Shown here: in pieces, positions 19,696-30,749 of the stretch
Position numbering within the stretch: position 1 is the stretch's first letter
Layout of the letters: the number at the start of each line of letters is the position of its first letter
Assembly (NCBI RefSeq): GCF_019649055.1
Contig: NW_026570348.1
Location: forward strand, 186,001-250,000
DNA length: 64,000 bases
Source: Paramacrobiotus metropolitanus
Taxonomy: Eukaryota; Tardigrada; Eutardigrada; Parachela; Macrobiotidae
Direction of reading: 5' to 3'
Translations under genes and position numbers: made by a program
Notes under the pieces: model-generated
Seen by the model: the letters and a program-made list of their open reading frames with translations, nothing else
Databases searched by the model: none
What the model was told of the DNA's origin: nothing

Positions 19696-21811
19696 ATCAG
19701 GAGCAGACAACCCGCTAAACGGGACTTCAACGTCTGGTCGGTAAAAAGCTAAACAAAAAAGCAATTGCTAAGACAGATCAACAGTTCGGAGAGCAAATTT
19801 GAAAAATCCCACACCATCAACACTGAGTATCTGCATGTTATGTTTCTGTATGCGCTCAAAAATGTTCTTTAGTCGCATAGCCAGCGTGCCTTCTCCAATT
19901 TTCGTCTTCGCACGGGCAGCAATTCTCGTCGGGTTCCGCAGGTTGTAACGCGCTCCCAAATCTGTGAAGTCGATCATTTCCACCATATACTTTGGAGGAC
20001 GGTATGCTTCGTGGTTGTAGATCTTATACAACCAAACCGCTTCCGACTGCTTCCAACGGTCGTACACCGGCAGGATGCGCAGTTTCTGATACAGTTCGGG
20101 TGTAACCCGCTCCTTGTAATCAGAAATCGCCCGCAGTGCTCTCCGCTGTGCCCTGTCCAACTTGCCGCGTAAAGCCGAAGATGCCGGTGACCACGTACCT
20201 GACCCGTAGTCAAGATGTGGCTGTACACAGGCATGGTAAAGGCTCCTACGCTGAGGCAGATCCAGGCCGTCTTTCGCGCGGTTTATCATAGCGATGCCGT
20301 AGTTGACTTTCCGCAGTACGTGGTCATAATGCACTCCCCATTTCAGGTTGCGGTCAAAGTAAACTCCCAGATACTTTACCGACTGTTCTGCATCCATCTG
20401 GTGACCGTTAATCATTACAGCAGGAGAGGGCTGGCTGTTCTTTGCTTCCGAGCAGATGTACATTAACTTGCACTTCTTCTCGTTGATGCACAAGGTGTTG
20501 TCTGCAAGCCACGCAGTTACGTTGTTAACCTGCACGGTTAGCTTCGCTGCTGCTTCTGTTTTGCTGGCACCGCATCCGAACAGTACAGTGTCATCCGCAA
20601 AACATTCTGCGTCGCTTCCGTTCGTCATATCGTTTGTATAAACCGTGTACAGTACCGGCGCCATCAATGTCCCCTGTGGCACCCCCGACCGCACTGGTAG
20701 CCAGTCCGAAACACGCGCGGTCATTTTCACTCTCTGCTTACGACTGGTTAAGTATCCATGGAACCACTTCAGCACGTTACCTTCAATTCCGATCATTCTT
20801 AGTTTTTCGATAAGTTTGGCATGGGAAACAGAGTCAAACGCTTTTTTCAAGTCCAAAAGACATACAGCAGTAACTTGCCCCTTATCCATGGCTTTTCGCA
20901 ATCTTTCTGAAACTTTAAGTAGCAGTGTTTCGCAGGAATGACCTTCCCTAAATCCAGACTGCTTGTCGGATAGGATGTTGTTTCTTTTCAGAGCTGCCAC
21001 TAGCTGGTTCTGCACTACTTTCTCAAATACTTTGGATAGATTGCAAACAAGGGAAATAGGGCGGTAGTCATCCGGCTGTCGGGCATTGGCTTGCTTCGGT
21101 ATAGCGATGCAGTAAGCACTTCCAGAGGGTCGAAAAGAACGCAAATTTTGGAATTTCAATGATTGATCGGGCAAGGGAAGGGCTAGGCCGATCTCAACTT
21201 CGGAGCCTTTATCACGCCTGCGTCCAGTCACATTTGGACTATTGTTCGACCGTGTGGTCGCCGGCGTCTGTGGCACTGAAGGAAGGGCTGGCTAGGCTAC
21301 AACGCAAAGCACTACGAGCCATGAATGGATACAAAGGCCCTTTCAACCGGACCTTGTACCAGGAGTTTGGAGTCACTCCCATCCTCCATCGATGCAAGCA
21401 GAGCGAAGCAGTGTGGCTTTTCAAGATCTGGAACAAAGACAAATTTTCTCTGCCAGATTATCAGTCCCGACTTGCGAACTTCCGGGATACGAAACAGCAC
21501 TATAACCTGCGGATCGGCAGCCGTGTCGATACGAAAGTGAAGAAAAAGATCGGCGAGTCCACTCCGCTTCGCGGCTAAAACAGCTGTTTGAGCATGTGCA
21601 GAAAGTTAACTTGGAAATTTTGAACTCCGAAAGTGTTGGGTTTTTTAAGTTTGCTTTGAAGGCGTTTGACTTGAAGTTCTAACTGGGTGGTTCTTTTCTT
21701 CGCTTGTTTATTTTACTTTACTATTTCGACCAGACAAAACAATGTCATTTTAACAACTGTAATGTCATTGTTGAAGTCTCGGAAAGGGTTGTCTTCTCCG
21801 GATCCAGGAAG

Positions 21812-21846
<35 letters not shown>
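19441..21846 (+). mobile_element. 5'-truncated LINE (plus strand), split by a second LINE
   Basis: Two plus-strand blocks belong to one non-LTR retrotransposon. 19455-19663 encodes the reverse-transcriptase segment with WFSENSLCLNERKCKLMYV and RYLGVDIDQHLK. 21145-21578 continues with ISMIDRAREGLGRSQ and the C-terminal region. A (ATA)n tail ends it at 21811-21845. A minus-strand LINE of the same family sits between the blocks. The catalytic motif is not in the retained parts. Confidence 0.75.
19664..21140 (-). mobile_element. LINE with reverse transcriptase, inserted in another LINE
   Basis: The open frame (stop at 19768) covers reverse transcriptase from the fingers to the thumb: DYRPISLVCNLSKVFEK, DLKKAFDSVSH, SGVPQGTLMAP, then ECFADDTVLF with the catalytic FADD. 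It continues with the thumb and a C-terminal region. The endonuclease part is missing, so it is 5'-truncated near 21135. The 3' end has a (ATT)n tract at 19664-19694, equal to AAT repeats on the element strand. Its 3' untranslated sequence resembles that of the host LINE. Jockey/CR1/I-like groups all fit. The first ~40 residues of the longest frame are antisense to the flanking LINE and not part of this one. Confidence 0.85.
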
Positions 21847-21849
<3 letters not shown>

Positions 21850-22463
21850 CAGGGAACATGTGCTACTAAAGTAGCAGAAACAAAACTGATTTGTATATTC
21901 TCCATGGATTCTGGCGTCCGCTGGAATATTGTGTCACAATAGCGGCACATCTTCCACGCTGATTCTTTCGTAGACAGTATCAACATAATGAACAACCAAG
22001 TCGATCACGAGCCTATTAAGAGGCAGTTCTTCGAAGTTTCGCAAGTCTAAGTCATCCCAGAATCGATCCGCCGGTGGTTTATCGGTAAATGCATGGCTGC
22101 AAAGCAACAAAGCTCAAATTCGAACTGAAAAGGTCAAATAACAAGCTCACCCAACCGATTGTCCTCGAAATAGATGCCGTGCACAGTTGCATTCGGTATC
22201 TACTATGTAAGTACAGTACCGTGCGAACAGTCCACCCAGCAACCATCGCCCGACGGGGAGTACCACTTTACAGCAGTACACAATGGATTAACATTGTGCC
22301 CAACTTCGCTAATTGTTTGCTTGCCGCTTGGTGTATATGATGCTCAAAAGCAAGAAGAATCTTACCAAATCTGATAGCGAAATTTATCAGAATTACTTAT
22401 ACTGGTGCCGTTGATTTACGGAAACTCTAGTTTAGAAATTATACTCTGTAGTCTGTAGTGCTA
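21847..22463. other. Intergenic, no recognised gene
   Basis: About 0.6 kb follows the LINE tail. There are short plus-strand frames near 22089-22374 with no recognisable domain, and no RNA gene is seen. Confidence 0.4.
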
Positions 22464-23112
22464 TTACCTCCTTAACAGATATCTGAAGTTTTGCCAGCCT
22501 TCCGGATACGGCATGGTCTTCAGCAATCGGCCATGGAAATTTCGGAAGCGTTCTTTTGAAGAGGAAGGGGCTGGTGGCAGGAATTTTATAAAACATTTCA
22601 CGATTTCTGCAGAATTCATGGAGTTGTCAAGGGCTAGCGATGGAATTACTACGCCTCTGAAATCTTGAAGTGCAGAAGGTCTGCTTTGGTAACACTGGCA
22701 CACGTGGAACCAAACTGTCCAATGGAAAACCAATAAACGCTTGCAGTGTGGAACCAGCGGCGATAATGTTGCACAATAATGTTGTCTGGGTTCACCAGAA
22801 AAAGGGAAGTGTTCCTTGTATATAAAAAGTTCCGAAAAAGTACTGCAGTTTCTCAATAAAATAACAGGCAAGACAGTCCTTTTCAAACTAAGCACAGTGG
22901 AAACCACCGGAATGGCCTTGTAGCCGGCATTTAGTAGAACAAGGGCTTTGCTTTTCGGCGTGATTGACCAGTTCAGTAAGACTCCTAGGTGATATCCCTT
23001 CATAGCCAAACCAGATTGATGGCCTGGGCGATAAAAGTCAATCCCACGAAGATCTAGCAGGACACACGATGTTTGAGATAGAACAACTGCCGCTTTCCAG
23101 TCCACACATACC
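22464..23112 (-). CDS. Unrecognised orphan protein, terminal exon
   Basis: This is an open frame of about 215 codons. Its 5' edge is a good acceptor (a T-rich tract then GCATTGCAG) at 23113, so it is probably the last exon of a longer gene and its ATG lies elsewhere. The protein is basic and Cys/His/Trp-rich (for example VFHWTVWFHVCQCYQ), with no signal peptide, no clear membrane span and no motif I know. The C-terminus ends PEGWQNFRYLLRR. I cannot give a function. Against chance: length in an AT-rich region, GC-richer codon use and a proper acceptor. Upstream exons were not found. Confidence 0.5.
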
Positions 23113-25664
23113 CTGCAATGCCAAAATAAAAAAGGAAATCGATGTGCCAGACACGTGCGCAGTCATTACCTGGGCATTCAGTATTCATGCGCTTCTTTAT
23201 TTCACCATTATTATATCAGACGAAGCGAAGCACATGTGCTGACAGTGCCGTTTTATATTCCTCATACGCCCTAAATACTTTTCCTGAATTTTTCCTTCGT
23301 TCAGTCAAATGCCGATAAAAATTCTGTCTATCCATGGTAAGTAAACTATTGTTTCCTTTCATTATTTTTACTTATTTGACGATTTCCAGCCTGATTACCC
23401 CTATCAGTCTATATATTATGTATCGCCAATTTGACTTTAACTTATTTTGTCGCTAAGTCTTTTTTCTCTAGATTTCTCTCCGAAAACGTTTCTCCGTAGA
23501 AGTACATAAACATTTGAGTATGCTAAGGGTATGGCACAACCGAAATATCAATGGGGTACTGCTTAATGTGCTTACTACAAACTGAAAACGCAGTTTCCGT
23601 TCTCGGTACATTTAGAGACATGGTTGAGAAGGAAGATGTGTACTTTGCCTTTATTGGCTGAACGGGAATGACATCATGAATTTTTGTTCCGTACTTGTTG
23701 CAGCCGTACTTGGTATTATGCAACTTGTTGCATAATACAAACTATCAAGTACGGCTATTGTTTTTGTATAATTTTTCTATCAACAGATTGTGCTCGGCTA
23801 ATAGCGATAATCCAAGAGTAGACCAATCAAGTGAGTAATAAATTCAGACTACTTACTACTCCATGACCCATGTACATCTATTGCAGATAAGATATCGAAA
23901 TATAGATACGATAATCGTAAGACCATAATATTAATAAACTAACCGTAAGACCAAAATATTACTATTAGTTAGTTTAGTAATATTATGGTAAGACAAATAC
24001 CGAAAACCTTTGTTGTATCGATTTCTGAGACTGTTCAAGTTTTAATCTAAACCTAGCCTAATAAAGATGTTTGCAAAGCTTACCTTTTTGCTGAAGCTTT
24101 TGAATGTAGATCCAGATATTCCATTATTGCCCATAAAATTTCTAGCGGAATGATGCTGATTTGCGCTTCGTTGCCTGAAACCAAATTCCTGATTAAGTTC
24201 AACAAAATAGTAATACTTACTTTGTTGGTGTTTTTGTTGGTGTTGTTGTTGTTGTTGTTGCATAAATACGTATACATAAATACACAGCATGGTTCTTATA
24301 AGGACCATTGCTCCAACAAATGAAAATAAGCATCGCGAAGGTAACAAAGTAATTCTGTAAAAAGTAACAATCAGGCGCTTAATTATTAGCAACATCACTG
24401 AAATCTTTTGGAAAACTCTAAAACTTTAGAAAGCAGCGGCCACTTTCTATTAACCCAGGAAAACCGGGTACTAGAAGGGATGGGACTATAGTTTTGAAAA
24501 TTGGTAGTTTGGGATAGAAACATTCAGTTAAGGAAAAAATATTTTTTTCAGAATTTTAGCGACCATAGGTCAAGCAGGAGATGACCATGTCGAGCTAACA
24601 CGCTTGGGAACCATGTTGCTCCGACATGTTATCCATTGTCGTTTATAACAGGTCATCAACATCTGTTATAAACAAAAGGTTTATATCATCGTCATCATTA
24701 TAACAGGTTATAACTGGTCAAGGAAAATTCAGAAACGAAGAAAACCCAATATGCACCAGTACATAAGCGCTACTTCGATATTTCGCAACAGTTGGTCACA
24801 TCTGCTCTACGGTCTGGACAATTGGTCACTTGACCAATTGTCCAGACCGTAGATAAAACCCTGCCAAAAAGCCTACTCGTTCAATCTAACTTACGTTTAA
24901 ACTTTATAGAAAACAACAAATGCTCGTATTTACAAAGGAAGGCAGTTCTGTTAGTTGACTTGTGGTGGTAGGCTAGCCGACTCCCTAAGCATCACGAATT
25001 ATCCAAATTGTGTGTGAGTGATTGATTACACTTTGCACTGTCTATGTCGGCACCGCTGCTAAATAATGCTTAGCTGCATAAACGGAGGCTGCCTTTACTC
25101 CCAAATGCTCTCTTCCGTTATACCGACCGCTTTGCACAGACTGGTTTCTAAGTTTCTAAAGTTGCAAGCGCTCATGAACCGGAAGGTTCAAATGTTTTTG
25201 GTGCTCAATTAGCGAAGTGTAGACACGAGATTAATAATTTTTGCAAGATTTTACACTCATTACTACAGTTTAACTCCGACATAATCTGCAAAGAATATAC
25301 GATTTTTCTCTGGAACAATAGAGTAGCTGGTAGGTCCCAGTACATGGCAATAACGGCGTTATACGCAAGCAGGTACACTGCAAAATCTTTTGAATTCTGA
25401 TTGTTCCGGGTAGTACGGGTCATAGCAATTTCAGAGCTACTCACAGCGGTCATTACACAACTTGTTTGCCTTTTCTTCACATTAATTTTAATTGCGTTTA
25501 ATCAAAAATTACGTTTTTCGAATTTCCGGTCATTGCTGACCAACGGTCACTTCACTGACCACTATGTACAAGTCAGTTAATACAGCTTTTTTTTAGCTTT
25601 ATTTTGATTGTTTATTGTGTCTTGTAGGACGCTTCTGTCAGTTAATATGAATTCTTGACACTTA
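23113..25664. other. Intergenic with small palindromes and a CAA tract
   Basis: No gene is supported. The region holds a palindrome at 23701-23757, a hairpin near 23920-23985, a (GTT)n tract near 24233-24260 that encodes poly-Gln only on paper, and a perfect 22-bp-arm palindrome at 24807-24852. Confidence 0.5.
24807..24852. repeat. Perfect palindrome, 22-bp arms, 2-bp spacer
   Basis: CTACGGTCTGGACAATTGGT begins the left arm; the right arm is its exact reverse complement after CT. Such a tight palindrome can extrude as a cruciform. No flanking repeat explains it. Confidence 0.85.
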
Positions 25665-26327
25665 TTAAGGGATTTGGCCCGGTACATAGCACCAAATTCG
25701 TGTACATCCACGGGAACCTTCGCTGTCGCGCACTCCCAAATACTTTTTTGCATTGCTTTATGTATAGTTAAAAGAATTGTATAGTAGTTGTGAATCGTGC
25801 GCACGCAACATCATTTGCGGAGTTATGGGGTAACAAAATTCCAAAAGTTTAAATGCATTCAGATGTACCAAAGTCTCATTATGGATCGATCTTTCAATTT
25901 TGACAATGCACATAACCATGAAGATTGTTTGGTACGGAACCAGACTTCTAGAATTTTTTTTAGATTTTAAAATGAATTTAAAAATTTTTGAAATTCATTT
26001 TAAAATTCGAAAAAAATTGTAGAAGTCTGGATCCGTACCAAAACAATCTTCATGGTTATGTGCATTTACGTGCAAAATTTGAAAGGGGTCAGTCCATAAT
26101 GAGACTTTTGGTACACCTGGATGCATTTAAACTTTTGGAATTTTGATGCCCTCATAACTCCGCAACCGGATGTTGCGCGCGCAAACGGATTTCACAACTA
26201 CGTATACAATTCTTTTGGCTACAGAATACCATAAAGCGATGCAAAAAAGTGTTTGGGAGTGCGCGACAGCGAAAGTTCCCGCCAATGTACACGAATTTAG
26301 TGCTATGTACCGGGCCAAATCCCTTAA
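25665..26327. mobile_element. Foldback element, TTAA-type family, copy 2
   Basis: TTAA, then GGGATTTGGCCCGGTACATAG, opens the element. The reverse complement and TTAA close it. The 663 bp folds back around 25985, with arms matching over most of their length. TTAA targets are typical of piggyBac-type transposases. No coding sequence is present. Confidence 0.8.
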
Positions 26328-26727
26328 TAAAATAGTACCGTGCCCAACCGTGTTATAACGGACATGGGATTTGCAAGTGACCAGTACTGGCCAGTGGGCG
26401 TTAATTTTCGAAACTTTGCTTCAAGTTTTTATAAAACTGCGCAATTAGTTCTGTGATTTTTTTGGTAATTATCTGATGTGGTGGTGGCTGTACAGACAAG
26501 CAGGACCTCCGGGAGCCCAGTTTGGTCAGTTTTAATCATGTTTGGTCACCCTCTGGACCTTCCGGATATGACTCAGCTTACGGTTATGTATTTTAAACTG
26601 TCGTCTAACATACTCGTAACTTCTTTGAAACAAAACCAATAGAAGCAACCTGTGATCATAACAACGGACTGCAGAGAAGAAGTCCTCTAACATGTCGGTC
26701 TAACACGCATAGTGTGGATCGGGTTAA

Positions 26728-27019
26728 TTAAGGGATTTGGCCCGGTGCATAACACCATATTCGTGCACATTTACGAGAACTTTCGCTGTCGCGTAATTCC
26801 AAACTCGTTTTTGCATTGCTTTATGATATTTTGTAGCCAAAAGAATGGTATACGTAGGCGTTGAAAGCCGTTTTCGCGCGCAACATCCGGTTGCGGAGTA
26901 ATGAGGGTAACAAAATTCCAAAAACAATGCAAAAAAGAGTTTGGGAGTGCGCGACAGCGAAAGTTCTCGTAGATGTACACGAATTTGGTGCAAGGTATGT
27001 ACCGGGCCAAATCCCTTAA
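26728..27019. mobile_element. Foldback element, TTAA-type family, short copy
   Basis: The ends are the same as in the copy at 25665 (TTAAGGGATTTGGCCCGG), but the centre is deleted, leaving 292 bp. TTAA flanks both sides. Confidence 0.8.
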
Positions 27020-27732
27020 CCCTTAAGGAAGGTGAGGTCAGTAAAGCCAGCATGCTCCAGAAATTTTCATAATACAGTAAACGATGGATGCTTATAAACA
27101 CAACAATGAAAGAATTAAGAATGAGACATACTTCGTTATTTTGTAAAACTACTGTACTTATTTTTATATTTAGTCTATTGTATGCTCAGGCATGCAGTGA
27201 ACACATCAGTATCTAGATTCTAGATCTCTAAATGCAAAAAATACTCACATCGATAATTTCAGAGAAAACGTAGGAAATTATATGACAATAAATTAAACGT
27301 GCGATTCGCAATTAAAGTCCGCAAAATGTGTAGTCAAAAAGTTTTTGTTGTACTGTAACAGCAAAGGCGTTAGGTGAAGGAGTGACCTAGCTACCGGTAC
27401 TGTCCAGTGTGCGGAAATCGGTAGGTGAACGTGGGACCGAGCTACCACTACTGAGAACCAGCAGGTTGAGGTTGAGAATCATGAATTCAGTTGAGGGAAT
27501 CAATACTCATCTGAGAAAATCAACAATTGATTTTTATATATAATCCGTGTTTTCGCGCAATTGTCATGCATTGAGTCTGGATCGGCAAAATATAGATGTT
27601 GTAGAAGTACTTACTAATACGAATATTCATTTGAAATCAATAAAGTGATGGACCACATGAAACGCGGAGGCGAAGCCGAGGCTGTTTCTTGTAAACGTTA
27701 TTATTGTAGATCACAGCTGTGGTGACCTATAC

Positions 27733-28590
27733 CTACCTAACCAAACCAAGGCACATACGCAAGCTCCAAATTATCAGTTTCCGAATACCTGAGAGTGATG
27801 CTGTGATGGTGGCGGTGGTGCGACAAATTTCCACTTCCCGCAGGTCAATTGTGAAAAGCTGCTCCGGCCGGCAGAAAGCATCTAAGGCATAATATATTCT
27901 ATCACTGCTTATCGTTGTCCAATCACCGCACTGTGATTGCATTGGTAGTTGGTAAATCTCAATATGCCACATCAAAAAAGTAATTGTGTATTCATCGATT
28001 CGCACAAAAAGGCGATCCAGACCGGGCTCGGTGCCGTCCTCATTATTGCGGTAAACATGGTTTAGGATTGTATTGATTTGGTGCGCATCAACGGCTTTTA
28101 ACGAGGGACAATTCGCTAGAGAAATGACATGTCTAACGTATGGCACTCTATCGAATCGATCCGTAAGAGAAGGTAACTTTGCAATTAGTTGCCAGCGATG
28201 CACAACGTCAAAATGACCGACGGTGTTTTCCTCCGTGCCGTTGGAAGCAACACGGACACAACACATCCAACAGTTCCGGGGACTGTAACTCAGTATGACT
28301 CCCGGGTGGAACACATACGGATCTTGCTTCTCATTTCGTAGGGCCACATAAACACCGGAATTCGTCGCACTAGTTTCATAATCATCGGAAAGAAGTTGAT
28401 GCTGCCAAACATGCTGCGAGCCCACCCACAACGGCTTAATTTTGACGCAGTCAAAATCAATGAAGAAAGCATTATCGCGGGCATCCTGAGCATACCCCAG
28501 GTACCATGTGCCATCTCCGAAATTTACCAAAACTGTGTTTGCGATGTTCAAGCGTCTGGGAGAACATCTTCCGCGCATGAAATAGTCCAT
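27733..28590 (-). CDS. Orphan protein with Tudor/Agenet-like N-terminus
   Basis: This is a 285-codon open frame starting at MDYFMRGRC. The ATG lies just after a good acceptor (TTCGTTACAG), so a non-coding 5' exon is likely. Residues about 12-55 (VLVNFGDGTWYLGYAQD, then FFIDFDCVKIKPLWVG) have the alternating hydrophobic/aromatic pattern of Tudor- or Agenet-like barrels: a charged turn, WY, and a later W-V strand. That is inference from pattern only. The rest is Cys/Trp-containing with no membrane span and no motif I know. The gene sits inside a long inverted repeat with minisatellite arms, so it may travel with or belong to that element. I cannot name a function. Confidence 0.6.
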   Translation of the reverse strand: MDYFMRGRCSPRRLNIANTVLVNFGDGTWYLGYAQDARDNAFFIDFDCVKIKPLWVGSQHVWQHQLLSDDYETSATNSGVYVALRNEKQDPYVFHPGVILSYSPRNCWMCCVRVASNGTEENTVGHFDVVHRWQLIAKLPSLTDRFDRVPYVRHVISLANCPSLKAVDAHQINTILNHVYRNNEDGTEPGLDRLFVRIDEYTITFLMWHIEIYQLPMQSQCGDWTTISSDRIYYALDAFCRPEQLFTIDLREVEICRTTATITASLSGIRKLIIWSLRMCLGLVR

Positions 28591-28759
28591 TTCTGTAACG
28601 AAGAATGCAAAAGTCGAGAAATGTTTGTGCACCTATCCGAAAATACGACGGCCTCCATAAGCACCTTGGGGTGTAAAGTGCTAAAATATTCAGATTAACC
28701 AGAAAATGCACGCATACGATTGTACATTTTGCCATTTTCCTAATGAGTAGTTATTCGGA

Positions 28760-29590
28760 ATATTTTAGCGTTTTATATACCCCACTTACGGTATGTATGT
28801 ACAGATACAGAGCGTCCAAGTCCGAGCTTGAGCGCGAGCCTGTGACCTGTCCGGCGTTTCGTGCATCATGTTTTGAAATATGCCTCATCGCCTTACATGG
28901 CTTCCAGTACTACTGATTTTCAAAACGGTTAGGAAATACGAATTTTAAGTTACTCGTTATCAACTCGCTATCAATCAAATCAATTTCTTACCTTGCTTAA
29001 GATTGATCTGATTGCATGATCAATTTTACTACTGTAATTTTGATTTATTCGAAAATTATTGAACCGAATTTATTCAAAATTGAGAAACTGAATATAATGC
29101 GCCGTTGCGGCACAACTGCTACATTTCCTCGGTCAATTCCGAATTATCTCTACATATTTTTCTTAATTAAAGATAATTATTCTAAATAGGTGCAAGCACC
29201 GTATTACTTGTATTTGCTTATAAGGAAACAATTGTTTACGAAGTTCCTGCTGTGCTAGCCATGTATGTTTTAGGTGACTCAAAGTTTTAGGTGTCGAAGT
29301 TGTCAACTCTCGTTTTTAAAGATTCACCTCGAAGTAAACTGCGCAACACCATTCACAACCTTTCGGGAACTCTGCGCATTTCGACTTATTTTCAACTGAT
29401 TTCAAAGTGTTGGAACAGTACAAAAAATAGGGATAGGGACCTCGCTGCGCCGAACTAGCTTAATCTTAAACTCTTTTCTAATGAAATAAAACAGTTCTAA
29501 AATTTTGAGGTAGGGATGCACTATGCAGTTATGTTTGATTGTGCCGGGCCATTTTTTTCAAAGGGTTTTTCGACAGAATTTCTGAAGATC
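28760..29590. other. Non-coding 5' flank of the orphan gene
   Basis: AT-rich, no frame worth reporting. A GTGACCTGTCCGGCGTTT block near 28850 recurs in inverse orientation near 32310-32345. A solo piece of the TTAA family end (GCCGGGCCATTTTTTTC) lies near 29551. Confidence 0.45.
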
Positions 29591-29889
29591 TCTCATGGCG
29601 TGATATCGTGGCGTAATAAAGACTACAACAAACAGCCTCGGCTTCGCCTCCGCGTTTCTTGTGGTCAACGGCCACTTTATTTAGTTTTCAAATAATATTT
29701 ATTAGAATAACCTATTTTGTCGAAACATAATCGATACATCGTATTAGGCTATTAGCGCAAAAAACGGATTTCATATAAAAACACGGAATTTTATTTTTTA
29801 TGCTTTTTTAATCAGTTCATGATTCTCTCAAATCAAAATAAAATTCTCACTGCTGAATTCATGATTCTGTGAATCTTCACCTGATAAAT

Positions 29890-30745
29890 CTGGGTAGTGG
29901 AAGGCTGGAAGCTCGGTCACTCGTTCATTTGACGGGATATCTGTACACTGGACAATACCATTAACTTGGTCACTGCTTTATCCTGAAGGAATCTGTGCAC
30001 TGGACAGTGCCAGTAGCTCAGTCACCTGCTAGCTCGTTTGCGTAATGGGCTATTTGCGCCGGATAGTAGCGCACGGTCACCCGCTCACCTATCGGGTTCC
30101 GTACACTGGACAATATCGGTAGCTGGCCGGTCACTCCTCCACCTCACGGGACTTTTGCACTGAACAGTACCGGTTGCTCGGTCACCCGCTTACTTAATGG
30201 GTCTTGTACACTGGACAGTAACGGTCTTGTTCACTCGATCGACAAAAGGGCTCTGTGCACTGGACACTAAAGATAGCTCGGTCACCCGCTCACCAATCAG
30301 GCCGCGTACACTGGACAGTACCGGTAGCTCGGTCACCCGCTCACCTAAGGGGTTCCGTACACTGGGCAGTACCGGTAGCTTGTTCACTTGATCGACTAAC
30401 GGGCTCTGTGCAGTGGACAGTACCGGTAGCTCGGTCACCCGCTCACCTAAGGGGTTCCGTACACTGGGCAGTACCGGTAGCTTGTTCACTCGATCGACTA
30501 ACGGGCTCTGTGCACTGGACAGTACCGATAGCTCGATCACCCGCTCACCAATCAGGTCCCGAACACTGGACAATACCGGTAGCTCGGTCATTCGTTCGCC
30601 TAACGGGCTTTGTGCACCCGCTAGCTCGGTCACCCGCTGCCTAACGGGCTATTTGCGCTGGACAGTGCTTGCTGCTCGGTCAGCCGCTCACCTAACGGGT
30701 CGCGTACACTGGACAGTACCGGTAGCTTGGTCATTTGGCCGTCCG
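29890..30745. repeat. Minisatellite, ~60-bp units (GCTCGGTCACCCGCTCACC type)
   Basis: About a dozen to fifteen units recur, each holding ACTGGACAGTACCGGTAGC, then TCGGTCACCCGCTCACC, then a GGG(T/C)T spacer. The unit carries no stop on several frames, which creates long repetitive open frames on both strands. These are not genes. Confidence 0.9.
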
Positions 30746-30749
30746 GCAC

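Noticed and set aside
24042-24398. 118-codon frame with a poly-Gln run
   Set aside because: The Gln run comes from a simple (GTT)n/(CAA)n tract; no domain or splice context is present.
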